DNA of 64,000 bases from NCBI RefSeq assembly GCF_022637455.1, contig NZ_CP093341.1:620001-684000 (forward strand). The letters are read 5' to 3'. The DNA is from Lysobacter sp. S4-A87. Lineage in GTDB: Bacteria > Pseudomonadota > Gammaproteobacteria > Xanthomonadales > Xanthomonadaceae. The position numbers and the translations under genes are program-made. Shown here piece after piece: positions 30,566-39,516 of this stretch (the first letter of the stretch is position 1; each line of letters starts with the position of its first letter). The notes under the pieces were generated by a model. The model searched no databases, was not told the DNA's origin, and worked only from the letters and a program-made list of their open reading frames with translations.

Positions 30566-30919
30566 GGGGGTGCACTGGCTTCGACGGGGGTTGCGAAATC
30601 GCCTGGTGCATGCCGAGGGGGTAGCTTTCCTCGTAAATCCAGCTGCAAACTTCTAGTTGCCAACGACGACAACTACGCTCTCGCCGCTTAAGGCGTAAGC
30701 CCCGAAACTGCTTGTGTCCGTGTTCGCAGCGTAGGGTCATCATCACGGAATCGCCGGGGACGGTTGCCTGTCAGTCCCTGGTTAACCCAAAACAGGCTGG
30801 TCCCCGGATGCGCTTTGCGCGCCGTGCTGTTCGGGGGCGAGACCTAACGGAGCGCTAAGCATGTAGTGCCGGGGATGGAGTGCCTTCGGACGGGGGTTCA
30901 ATTCCCCCCACCTCCACCA
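30566..30919 (+). ncRNA. ssrA: Transfer-messenger RNA (tmRNA, ssrA)
   Basis: One-piece tmRNA of about 354 nt that rescues stalled ribosomes and tags nascent proteins for proteolysis. The 5' acceptor strand GGGGGTG (30566-30572) pairs with CACCTCC near the 3' end, followed by A and the encoded CCA (30917-30919). The 5' motif TGCACTGGCTTCGACGGGG and the 3' T-arm GGGGGTTCAATTCCCCCC are conserved. The tag reading frame is at 30659-30688 (ANDDNYALAA) with stop TAA at 30689-30691. smpB is nearby upstream. Confidence 0.97.
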
Positions 30920-30926
30920 TTCAAGC

Positions 30927-30953
30927 AAAAGCCCGCCTGGTGCGGGCTTTTTG
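30927..30953. terminator. Terminator shared by ssrA and the convergent membrane-protein gene
   Basis: AAAAGCCCGC-CTGGT-GCGGGCTTTTT: a 6-bp GC stem flanked by A and T runs, so it works on both strands. It sits 8 bases after the tmRNA 3' end and just past the stop of the convergent gene at 30956. Confidence 0.85.
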
Positions 30954-30955
30954 CT

Positions 30956-33232
30956 TTAGTCGGCCACACCGGCCGCGACCGCCGCGGCATCGCTGCCGCC
31001 AGACTCCGGCCTCCGGCCATTGCTCCAACGCATCGCCACCATCCGCAGCGGGCTGAAATGGAACGTCAGCCGCCCTGCCCCGGCCGGCACGCAGGCGCCG
31101 CGAAACAGCGCGTTGGCGCGCAGCAGCGGCACCTCCTGCCCGTTGACCTCCGCCCACCAGCCCGGTGCGTCGATCTCGTTGAGCACGATCCACGCCGGTC
31201 GCGGCGCGCGGTAGTCGATCCCGACGCGATTGGCGCGATAGGACACTGGCGCGACCTGCGCAACGCCGCCTTGCCGGCGCGCACACGAAGTGCCTGCGAG
31301 CGCCGTTTCCGGCAGCCAGACCTCGCTGTTGAAGTCCGTTGCCTGGAACGCCGCCGTAGGCGGCAACGCGCCCTGATGTCCGCGCACGGTGGTCGGGTTG
31401 AGGATGCGCGGGAGCACGGACTCGCGCAGCTTCCAGTGCACGCCATTGGATTCGACGCTGCCCTGCAGCGACTCACGCGTGACGACCACGCGCAGTCCAA
31501 GCAGATCGAACGCCGGCGAGTCGTAGCGTGGAGCCAGCTCGGTGAAAACGCGCTCAGACAGCGTTCCGACGAAGGTCGACGAACCGAACGCGGAGGCATA
31601 CGGCGCGTACAGCATGGGGTTGTAGCCGCCGGTCATCGCAACGCCGCGCACGCCGACGGCGTTGACCAGAGCGTTGACCCCAACGATCTCGGCCCGCTCG
31701 GGAATGACGCCGCTGCGGACGATGCCATGGATGCGGTTGAGGATCGGCGCAGTGGCCGATACGCCGTCCGCCGGAAGGCCGGCACCCTCGTACAGCTTCC
31801 GCACCTCGCCGCTGCCGCCGTAGTAGCGATTGCGCACGTTGTGGACCCCCAGGTCCAGCGCGAACAGCACCAGCAGCATGGCCAGCGTCAGCGGGCCGAT
31901 GGAGCGGCTCGCGCGAAGGGCCCAGATGGCGACGGCGGAAATGAGCGCCGTCACGAGCAACGGCAGCAGGGAACGCACGCCTCCCAGGTTCGCTGCCCCA
32001 TGCCAGATCGCGTACGCGCCCAGGCCGCCGAGGACCACCAGGCCCGCCCAGTTCGGCCGCCACTGCGCCCCTCGCAAGCGCGACTCCAGCGCCACGGCGG
32101 CCAGCAGCGCGGCCGCCGGCACGAACAGGAACAGCGCATCGGCCGGCCGGCGAAACATCGAAACGCCGGGCAGCCATTCGTACAACCATGCGTATGCGGG
32201 AGTCCGCAGTCCCAGCGCGTAGATGGTCGCCAGCGCCATGCAGCACATGGCCCCGACCACCTGGTGCCGGTACTGCGGCAGCGTTGCACGGCCCCAGGCA
32301 ACCCAGACCGCTAGCGGCACCGCTCCCAGATAGAGGTAGTTCGCGGTCAGGTCGCCACCGCCGACGTACTTGCCGCGGGCCCACAGCAGGTCCGCGCCCA
32401 GCAGGGTGCCCAGCGCGGGCCAGGTGAGGCTGCCGCCCATCGCATCGTCCAGGAGCAGTTGCCCGCGATTGGTGTCCGGCAGGAAGGCAAAGGTCGCCAT
32501 CCATTGCGGCAGTGAAACTACGGCCGCGATGACTCCAGCCAGGGCCAGGCAACCTGCGTAGCGCAAGCGGTCCTGTGGCGCGACATGGGTGAGCAGATAC
32601 AGGCCGTACGCGATCGCAGCCAGGCCCATGAGATAGGTGACCTGGGTCATCTGCAGGGCGCACAGGCCGCCAAACAGACCGGCGAGCGCCGCTGTTGCCG
32701 GCTTCGGCCGTTGCGACAACCGGCGCAGGCCCCACCACAACCAGGGCAGCCAGGCGTAGCTGACGATCATCGGGACGTGCTGCATGCGCGAAGCGGCGAC
32801 CCCTCCGAACATCACGGTCAGCGCGAAGAGCAGCCTGGAGGCCGGATGCAGGCCGTAGCTGCGGGCCACGACCAGCGCCCCCAGTCCGGCCAGCAGGACA
32901 TGCACCAGCACGACCACGGTGAACCAGCTCATCGACGGCAGCGACGACAGCAGCATCGGCAGCACGACCGTTGGCTGGAAGGTCATCGCCTGCGGGTCGG
33001 CGAACTGCGGATAGCCGCCAAACAGCAACGGGTTCCACCACGGGCCTTCCAGCTGGCGCAGCTGCTGCACGGTGAATGCGACCGACGGGTAGAACTGCTG
33101 CGCGGCGTCGTAGGGAAGGACGCGGCTGCCGATCAGCCATGGCGCGCACAGCAACGCCCACAGGACGGTCAGGAACAATGCAGGGCGCGCCAGGGCCGCA
33201 TCCGCGGCGTGACGAAGAAAAGGTCGTGACAT
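30956..33232 (-). CDS. YfhO-like polytopic membrane protein
   Basis: A 758-residue protein with about a dozen hydrophobic segments in the first 500 residues and a soluble, probably extracytoplasmic C-terminal domain. The first loop motif DAAQQFYPSVAF plus NPLLFGGYPQFADPQ resembles the acidic and FGGxP motifs of GT-C glycosyltransferases and bacterial YfhO proteins, and the C-terminus has a YfhO-type sandwich (NEIDAPGWWAEVNGQEVPLL). A role in transferring sugars to envelope polymers is likely by family, but the acceptor is unknown. The frame allows five more upstream codons. Confidence 0.75.
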   Translation of the reverse strand: MSRPFLRHAADAALARPALFLTVLWALLCAPWLIGSRVLPYDAAQQFYPSVAFTVQQLRQLEGPWWNPLLFGGYPQFADPQAMTFQPTVVLPMLLSSLPSMSWFTVVVLVHVLLAGLGALVVARSYGLHPASRLLFALTVMFGGVAASRMQHVPMIVSYAWLPWLWWGLRRLSQRPKPATAALAGLFGGLCALQMTQVTYLMGLAAIAYGLYLLTHVAPQDRLRYAGCLALAGVIAAVVSLPQWMATFAFLPDTNRGQLLLDDAMGGSLTWPALGTLLGADLLWARGKYVGGGDLTANYLYLGAVPLAVWVAWGRATLPQYRHQVVGAMCCMALATIYALGLRTPAYAWLYEWLPGVSMFRRPADALFLFVPAAALLAAVALESRLRGAQWRPNWAGLVVLGGLGAYAIWHGAANLGGVRSLLPLLVTALISAVAIWALRASRSIGPLTLAMLLVLFALDLGVHNVRNRYYGGSGEVRKLYEGAGLPADGVSATAPILNRIHGIVRSGVIPERAEIVGVNALVNAVGVRGVAMTGGYNPMLYAPYASAFGSSTFVGTLSERVFTELAPRYDSPAFDLLGLRVVVTRESLQGSVESNGVHWKLRESVLPRILNPTTVRGHQGALPPTAAFQATDFNSEVWLPETALAGTSCARRQGGVAQVAPVSYRANRVGIDYRAPRPAWIVLNEIDAPGWWAEVNGQEVPLLRANALFRGACVPAGAGRLTFHFSPLRMVAMRWSNGRRPESGGSDAAAVAAGVAD

Positions 33233-33416
33233 GCGATGGCGGTCCAACTACTGATGCGTCGGACCCGTGAGTCCTGTGGTACGTCCCCTGTCACACCCGC
33301 CGCAGGCGGGGCAACTTCCATTGCCGGCGAGCTTATTCGTACCGGCCGCGGCTGCCAAGCGCGCGTCCGCCACCGCGAGCTTGAGCCGCGCGGGTCACGG
33401 TGGCACGATCGCGCAG

Positions 33417-33866
33417 GTGACTGGCCGACCCTCCGATGCGGTGCACCTGCGCGACCTCGCGCGGCTTCGCCGCGTGCGCGACCGCATCGACCGCGAATTC
33501 GCGCAGCCATTGGATGTCGAAGCCCTCGCCCATGGCGTCCACATGTCCGCCGGGCATCTCAGCCGCCAGTTCCGGCTCGCCTACGGCGAGTCGCCCTACT
33601 CCTACCTGATGACCCGGCGCATCGAGCGCGCGATGGCGATGCTGCGCGGTGGCGAGCTGAGCGTCACTGAGGTCTGCTTCGCGGTCGGCTGCTCGTCGCT
33701 GGGCACCTTCAGCACCCGTTTTGCCGAACTTGTCGGCGTGCCGCCCAGTGTCTATCGGCGCCAGGTGGCGGACGCGGCGCCCGGGATTCCGTCCTGCATC
33801 GAGAAGCAGGTGACCAGACCGGTCAGGAATCGAGAAGCGAAGGCCACCGACCCGGACCTAGCATGA
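33417..33866 (+). CDS. AraC-type helix-turn-helix transcriptional regulator
   Basis: A 149-residue protein consisting mainly of one AraC DNA-binding domain with both helix-turn-helix units (ALAHGVHMSAGHLSRQFRLA and SVTEVCFAVGCSSLGTFSTR). It has no sensor domain. This short form usually stands next to the VOC-family gene it may regulate, and a VOC gene lies 27 bases downstream. The GTG at 33417 (VTGRPSDAVHL) is the most likely start; the frame runs back to 33267 through poorly conserved residues. Confidence 0.85.
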   Translation: MTGRPSDAVHLRDLARLRRVRDRIDREFAQPLDVEALAHGVHMSAGHLSRQFRLAYGESPYSYLMTRRIERAMAMLRGGELSVTEVCFAVGCSSLGTFSTRFAELVGVPPSVYRRQVADAAPGIPSCIEKQVTRPVRNREAKATDPDLA

Positions 33867-33893
33867 CCGCTCCAACCACCAGGGACGACTGCA

Positions 33894-34304
<411 letters not shown>

Positions 34305-34339
34305 GACGGCCGTCAACCCCCCGCTAACGATCCAAGGTG

Positions 34340-34367
34340 AAAGCCCGTCTTTTGACGGGCTTTTTTC
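34340..34367 (+). terminator. Rho-independent terminator after the AraC-VOC pair
   Basis: AAAGCCCGTC-TTTT-GACGGGCTTTTTT: 7-bp GC-rich stem, 4-base loop and six T, 36 bases after the VOC stop. Confidence 0.9.
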
Positions 34368-34474
34368 TTTGCGCTGGAAGGCCGACAACCATTATTTCAG
34401 CGTGAAACTGCCGTGATGCTGGCGTAACACGGTGCGTGCGCAGAATAACGCCCACCCCTTGCAGAGCGGCCACG

Positions 34475-34753
34475 ATGTCCGACGAAACCGACGATACCGG
34501 CACCCTCCAGGCACTCCTCGATCGACTGATCAATTTCAGGTTGCCGCGAACGCTGGCGGTCAAGAAGCGCGTCGATGCCGGCGAGCGCCTGACCGATTCC
34601 GATATCGCATTCCTCAAGAGCGCGCTCGAGGATGCGCAGCGCGGGCAGCAGGTGTGGGCACGCAATCCGGAGATGCACAAGATCGGCGTGCAGATCGTCG
34701 AGCTCTACGACGACATCATCAACAAGGCCGTCGAGAACGAAAAGAAGGCATGA
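34475..34753 (+). CDS. Small acidic protein of unknown function upstream of PPK2
   Basis: A 92-residue, mostly helical, charged protein (SDETDDTGTLQALLDRLINF, RLPRTLAVKKRVDAGERLTD) without membrane segments or cysteines. The C-terminal helix ends NKAVENEKKA. It is only 16 bases from the polyphosphate kinase 2 gene, suggesting a shared transcript. I do not recognise the family. The ATG at 34475 is preferred over the frame start at 34436. Confidence 0.7.
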   Translation: MSDETDDTGTLQALLDRLINFRLPRTLAVKKRVDAGERLTDSDIAFLKSALEDAQRGQQVWARNPEMHKIGVQIVELYDDIINKAVENEKKA

Positions 34754-34769
34754 CGAGCGGAGCCGCGAA

Positions 34770-35582
34770 ATGAAAACCGACAAACACGACCAGGCGCCTG
34801 CCGAAACGGAAAAGATGACGCGAAAGGCGTACGAGGCGGAGCTCGAGAAACTGCATGTCGAGCTGGTCAAGCTGCAGATGTGGCTGGTCGCAAAGAAGAA
34901 GAAGGTCTGCGTCGTGTTCGAAGGGCGCGACACCGCCGGCAAGGGCGGCACGATCAAGGCGATCACCGAGCGGGTCAGCCCGCGCGTGTTCCGCGTGGTG
35001 GCCCTGCCGGCACCAACGGACCGCGAGAAGAGCCAGATGTACTTCCAGCGCTACATGCGCCATCTGCCGGCGGCAGGCGAGTTCGTGATCTTCGATCGCA
35101 GCTGGTACAACCGCGCCGGCGTGGAACGGGTGATGGAGTTCACCTCTGAAGCCAATGTGCGCAAGTTCCTGCGGACCACACCGCTGGTGGAAGCGGCGAT
35201 CGTGCAGTCGGGAATCATCCTGCTCAAGTACTGGCTGGAAGTCAGCGACGAGGAGCAGACCCGGCGCCTCAAGGAACGCGCCACCGACGGACGCAAGCTG
35301 TGGAAGCTCACGCCGATGGACCTCAAGTCGTATGGGCGCTGGTACGACTATTCGCGCGCACGCGACGACATGTTCGCCGCCACCGACTCGCCGCAGGCGC
35401 CGTGGTATGTGGCCCGTACCGACGACAAGCGCCGCGGGCGCCTCAACATCATTCGCCATATGCTCGACAAGATTCCATACGAAGAGCTGCCCCGCGAGAA
35501 GTTCAGCCTGCCCAAGCGGCAGAAGCGCGGCGACTACGTGGAGTCCGACTATCCTTTCAAGTTCATCAAGGAGCAGTACTGA
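34770..35582 (+). CDS. ppk2: Polyphosphate kinase 2 (PPK2 family)
   Basis: Transfers phosphate between polyphosphate and nucleoside (di)phosphates. The 270-residue single-domain protein has Walker A FEGRDTAGKGGTIKAI, the PPK2 Walker B and lid region VIFDRSWYNRAGVERVMEF, and the C-terminal RWYDYSRARDDMF and YVARTDDKRRGRLNIIRH motifs. The length fits single-domain class I-type enzymes; whether GDP or ADP is preferred cannot be decided here. A SulP transporter follows 63 bases later on the same strand. Confidence 0.93.
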   Translation: MKTDKHDQAPAETEKMTRKAYEAELEKLHVELVKLQMWLVAKKKKVCVVFEGRDTAGKGGTIKAITERVSPRVFRVVALPAPTDREKSQMYFQRYMRHLPAAGEFVIFDRSWYNRAGVERVMEFTSEANVRKFLRTTPLVEAAIVQSGIILLKYWLEVSDEEQTRRLKERATDGRKLWKLTPMDLKSYGRWYDYSRARDDMFAATDSPQAPWYVARTDDKRRGRLNIIRHMLDKIPYEELPREKFSLPKRQKRGDYVESDYPFKFIKEQY

Positions 35583-35645
35583 TTCCACGGCCCGAGCGGG
35601 AATGTTCGCGACAGGCATGACCAGGCCACGACAGGGAACTCGCCG

Positions 35646-37358
35646 ATGAACGGCTGGATGCGTTGGCTACCCGGACTGCAGACCGCCAGGCGCTACGAAG
35701 CCGCCTGGCTGCCGAACGACCTGATGGCCGGGTTGGTTCTGACCACGATGCTGGTGCCGGTCGGCATCGCCTACGCTGTGGCCTCGGGCGTGCCCGGTAT
35801 CTACGGCCTGTACGCCACGATCGTCCCGCTGCTTGCGTACGCCCTGTTCGGGCCGAGCCGCATCTTCGTGCTGGGGCCGGACTCTTCGCTCGCGGCAGTG
35901 ATCCTCGCGGTCGTGCTGCCCCTGTCGGCAGGCGACCCGGCGCGCGCCGTGGTCGTGGCGAGCCTGATGGCGGTGGTGTCGGGCCTGGTGTGCATCCTGA
36001 TCGGCGTACTGCGCCTGGGCTTCGTCACCGAACTGCTGTCCAAGCCGATCCGCTACGGCTACATGAACGGCATTGCGCTGACGGTGCTGGTCAGCCAGTT
36101 GCCCAAGCTGTTCGGGTTCTCGATCGACAGCGCCGGGCCATTGCGCGATCTGTCCCGTACCGCCCAGGCGATCCTCGGTGGACAGGCCAACTGGACTGCG
36201 TTCGCCGTCGGTGCGGGCACGCTCGTGCTTATCCTGCTGCTCAAGCCGTACAAACGGATCCCCGGCCTGCTGATTGCCGTCGTGGCGGCGACGTTCGTGG
36301 TCGGTGCACTCGCCCTGGACGACAGCGCCGGCGTCAAGGTGCTCGGCCAGTTGCCGCAGGGCCTGCCGTCGTTCGCGCTGCCGTGGATCGAGCCGGCGCA
36401 CCTGGCGCAGGTGGTGATCGGTGGCTGCGCCGTGGCGATGGTGGCATTCGCCGACACCAGCGTGCTGTCGCGCACCTATGCGGCCAAGAACGGGGTCGCT
36501 GTCGATCCCAACCAGGAGATGATCGGCCTGGGTGCCGCCAACCTGGCCGCCGGGTTGTTCCAGGGCTTTCCGATCAGCAGCAGTTCCTCGCGCACGCCGG
36601 TTGCCGAAGCCGCCGGAGCGAAGACCCAGCTCACTGGCGTGGTCGGCGCCGTGGCCGTTGCCCTGCTGCTGGTATTTGCGCCCAACCTGCTCGAGCACCT
36701 GCCCAGCAGCGCGCTGGCGGCGGTGGTCATCGCCGCGGCAATTGGTCTGTTCGAGTTCGCCGACCTGCGCCGCATCTACCGCATCCAGCAGTGGGAGTTC
36801 TGGTTGTCGGTGGCCTGCTTCGTCGGCGTCGCCGTGCTCGGCGTGATCCACGGCATCGGCATCGCGATCGTAATCGCCGTGATCGAGTTCCTCTGGGACG
36901 GCTGGCGGCCGCACCACGCCGTGATGGGCCGGGTCGAGGGCATCCGCGGCTTCCACGACATCCGGCGCTATCCGCAGGCACGCCTGGTTCCGGGCCTGGT
37001 GTTGTTCCGCTGGGATGCGCCGCTGTTCTTCGCCAACGCCGAGCTGTTCCACCAGCGCGTGCTCGAGGCAGTCGCACAATCGCCCACGCCGGCGCGGCGG
37101 ATCGTCGTCGCGGCCGAGCCGGTCACCAGCATCGATGTGACGTCGGCCGACATGCTCGCCGAACTGGAGAGGTCGCTGCGCGAATCGGGCGTCGAGTTCC
37201 GCTTCGCGGAGCTGAAGGATCCGGTCAAGGACAAGTTGCGGCGCTTCGAGATGCTGGAGCGCTTCGGGCCGATATATCCGACGATCGGGGCGGCCGTCGA
37301 TGCGTTCCTCGACGAGCACGCCGTGAACTGGCAGTGGGAGGACGAGGAAAGCGACTGA
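35646..37358 (+). CDS. SulP family anion transporter with C-terminal STAS domain
   Basis: A 570-residue inner-membrane transporter with about 12 membrane segments, starting AAWLPNDLMAGLVLTTMLVP (the conserved sulphate-transporter entry motif), followed by PGIYGLYATIVPLLAYALFG and the FPISSSSSRTPVAEAAGAKT signature. The C-terminal STAS domain spans about residues 435-555 (VVAAEPVTSIDVTSADMLAE). SulP members carry sulphate, bicarbonate or other anions; substrate is not determinable here. It follows the polyphosphate kinase. Confidence 0.92.
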   Translation: MNGWMRWLPGLQTARRYEAAWLPNDLMAGLVLTTMLVPVGIAYAVASGVPGIYGLYATIVPLLAYALFGPSRIFVLGPDSSLAAVILAVVLPLSAGDPARAVVVASLMAVVSGLVCILIGVLRLGFVTELLSKPIRYGYMNGIALTVLVSQLPKLFGFSIDSAGPLRDLSRTAQAILGGQANWTAFAVGAGTLVLILLLKPYKRIPGLLIAVVAATFVVGALALDDSAGVKVLGQLPQGLPSFALPWIEPAHLAQVVIGGCAVAMVAFADTSVLSRTYAAKNGVAVDPNQEMIGLGAANLAAGLFQGFPISSSSSRTPVAEAAGAKTQLTGVVGAVAVALLLVFAPNLLEHLPSSALAAVVIAAAIGLFEFADLRRIYRIQQWEFWLSVACFVGVAVLGVIHGIGIAIVIAVIEFLWDGWRPHHAVMGRVEGIRGFHDIRRYPQARLVPGLVLFRWDAPLFFANAELFHQRVLEAVAQSPTPARRIVVAAEPVTSIDVTSADMLAELERSLRESGVEFRFAELKDPVKDKLRRFEMLERFGPIYPTIGAAVDAFLDEHAVNWQWEDEESD

Positions 37359-37360
37359 CC

Positions 37361-38442
37361 TCAGCCGCCGTTGCGGTGGGCGCGCTTGAGCAACCGCAGT
37401 GCGGCCTGCTCCCATTGCCGGGCGCCGCGCGCATTGGCGGTGGCGCGCTGCAGGCGGCCGTCTTCCCAGCACGCGAACACCACCGGGTCGATGTAGGACT
37501 TGCGGCAGATCGCCGGTGTGTTGCCCAGCAGTTGCGCGACGTCCTTGATCACCGCGTTGCGGGTGGCAACGATGCCCTGGGCATCGGGTTGCCCGTCTTC
37601 CTTCTGCGCGACCTCGCATCCGGCCAGCAGGCGCACAGCCAACAGTGTCCCACCCCAGGTGCGGAAGTCCTTGGCGGTGAAATCGCCGCCGGTGGCGTCG
37701 CGCAGGTAGTCGTTGACCAGGCCCGAGTCGACCGGCTGCACGGCGCCATCGTCATCGCGGTACTGGAACAGCATCTGCCCCGGCAGCTGCTGGCACCGCT
37801 GCATCAGGCGCGCCAGCCGGGCATCGTCGAGCACCACGTCATGCTCCAGCCCGCCCTTGCCGCGGAAACGGAGCTTGGCGCGGCCGCCGCGCAGGAACTC
37901 GACGTGGCGGTTGCGCAGCGTGGTCAAGCCGTAGGAGCGGTTGCCGCGGGCGTACTCGTCGTTGCCGATGCGCAGCAGCGTGTCGGCGAGCACCGCAACC
38001 ACGATTGCGGACACCTTCTCGCGACCAGGCCATCGCGCGCCAGATCGCTGCGCAGGCGCCGACGCAGGCGCGGCAGCGATGCGCCGAACGCGACGATGCG
38101 GTCGAACTTGTCGCTGTCGCGAACCTGGTTCCAGTCCGGGTGGTAGCGGTACTGCTTGCGGCCGCGTGCATCGCGACCGGTGGCCTGCAGATGACCGTTG
38201 CTGCGCGTGCAGATCCAGACGTCGCGGTAGGCCGGCGGAATCGCCAGGGCCCGGATCCGGGCCAGCGTCGCCGCGTCGCGGATGCGCCGGCCGGCGGCAT
38301 CGACGTACGAGAACCCCTTGCCGGCACGGCGGCGACGCAGACCGGGGTCGGCGTCGCTGACATAGACCAGGCCGCCCGCGGCCGCCGATTGCACAGCCGA
38401 CCCGGACCGGGTGGCGATGGGGGAGCGCTCGCGAGCTGCCAT
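37361..38442 (-). pseudogene. DNA topoisomerase IB, frameshifted
   Basis: Eukaryotic-type topoisomerase IB split across two frames. The N-terminal part (38442 to about 38024; VYVSDADPGLRRRRAGKGFS, WICTRSNGHLQATGRDARGR, QYRYHPDWNQVRD) runs up to DLARDGLV. The C-terminal part (KVSAIVVAVLADTLLRIGND, FTAKDFRTWGGT, active-site Tyr in CRKSYIDP) continues in another frame to 37361. Restoring one base near 38023 (GTCGCGAG to GTCCGCGAG) gives GLVREKVSAI, which matches the family. It is either a genuine single-base deletion in a C doublet or a sequencing error; the otherwise intact domains favour a recent event. Confidence 0.85.
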
Positions 38443-38525
38443 GCCCTGCAGCATCCCGACGCGGACATCAAGGCCGCGTCACCGCCGCGGCGATCCGTTC
38501 ATGCACGGCCCGGCATCGGCGCGAT

Positions 38526-38561
38526 CGTGTGGGGGATCATGTGGGGGATCATGTGGGAGAT
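38526..38561. repeat. 12-bp tandem repeat, about three copies
   Basis: The unit GGATCATGTGGG is repeated head to tail (first and last copies degenerate: ATCGTGTGGG and AGATCG). It lies in the 180-base spacer between the topoisomerase remnant and the small membrane-protein gene, where no other feature is evident. Confidence 0.7.
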
Positions 38562-38623
38562 CGAAGCGCGAAGGCTCGCGCTTCGTCTCAGCGACTCAGC
38601 GTCGCATTGCGCGCCTGCGCGTC

Positions 38624-38896
38624 TCAGCGCGCACGGCCGCGGGTGAACAGATTGACGATGGCCAGCAGCACGATCGCGCCCAGCAGCGAGAGCAGCAGGC
38701 CGCTCATGCTGAAGTTGCCGTCGTTGATGTCGCCGCCGCCCAGCCCCAGCACGCCGCCCAGCCAGCCGCCGATGAAGGCGCCGACGATGCCGACGATGAT
38801 GTTGAGGAAAATTCCCTGCTGGCCGTCGCGACGCATGACCAGGCTCGCGAGCCAACCGATGATGCCGCCGACGATCAACCAGATGATGAATCCCAT
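38624..38896 (-). CDS. GlsB/YeaQ/YmgE family small membrane protein
   Basis: A 90-residue protein with three hydrophobic, Gly-rich helices (GFIIWLIVGGIIGWLASLVM, NIIVGIVGAFIGGWLGGVLG, LLLSLLGAIVLLAIVNLF). This is the Transglycosylase-associated (DUF/PF04226) family, often induced by stress; the molecular role is unknown. An MRRDGQQG loop after helix 1 is conserved in the family. It stands alone, divergent from the MgtC-like gene. Confidence 0.9.
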   Translation of the reverse strand: MGFIIWLIVGGIIGWLASLVMRRDGQQGIFLNIIVGIVGAFIGGWLGGVLGLGGGDINDGNFSMSGLLLSLLGAIVLLAIVNLFTRGRAR

Positions 38897-39012
38897 GGCA
38901 TGTCCTCCGTTTAGGTGCGACCGATCCTAGGAAGGCATGCGTGACGCGAATGTATCGGAACTGGAAGTCATCGTGACGCCATCTATACATCGCCTGCCCT
39001 TAGGGTGAGCGG

Positions 39013-39504
39013 ATGGACTGGACCATTCAGTTGGTCGTGCTCGGCGATGCCGCCATTGCCATGGTGCTGGGCGGTGCCATCGGGTTCGAGCGCGAACTGA
39101 AGAATCGCCCCGCCGGTTTCCGCACGCACATGCTGGTGGCGGGCGCTGCGGCGCTGCTGGTCGGCCTGGGGCAACTGGTGATCGTCGACCATCGTCTCGA
39201 CGGCGAGGGGCTGACCCTCGATCCGCTGCGCCTGGTCGAGGCGGTGATCGCCGGCGTGTCCTTCATCGGTGCCGGCACCATCTTCGGCCACCGCGGATCG
39301 CAGGTCGTGGCCGGCATCACCACCGCGGCCTCGATCCTGATGGTGGCCGTGATCGGCGTGATGGCGGGGTTCCGCTACCACCTGCTGGCGCTGGCGGCGA
39401 CCGTGCTGACGCTGCTGGTGCTGGCGGCGGTGGGGGCGATCGAGCGGCGGATGATGGCGAAGGTGAAGGACAACGGCGACGCGCCGACGCCTTCGAAGCG
39501 GTAA
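39013..39504 (+). CDS. MgtC/SapB family membrane protein
   Basis: A 163-residue protein with four to five membrane segments and the family motifs LGGAIGFERELKNRPAGFRT, THMLVAGAAALLVGLG and GVSFIGAGTIFGHRG. It matches the MgtC N-terminal domain and lacks the C-terminal ACT-like domain of Salmonella MgtC. Members affect magnesium homeostasis or virulence, but many environmental homologues are uncharacterised. It is convergent with dnaE2. Confidence 0.9.
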   Translation: MDWTIQLVVLGDAAIAMVLGGAIGFERELKNRPAGFRTHMLVAGAAALLVGLGQLVIVDHRLDGEGLTLDPLRLVEAVIAGVSFIGAGTIFGHRGSQVVAGITTAASILMVAVIGVMAGFRYHLLALAATVLTLLVLAAVGAIERRMMAKVKDNGDAPTPSKR

Positions 39505-39516
39505 CCCCTGCCCGGC

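Noticed and set aside
35663-38146. An 827-codon open frame overlapping the SulP gene on the same strand
   Set aside because: It is a shifted frame of the SulP transporter, with Arg/Gly-rich composition and no motifs.
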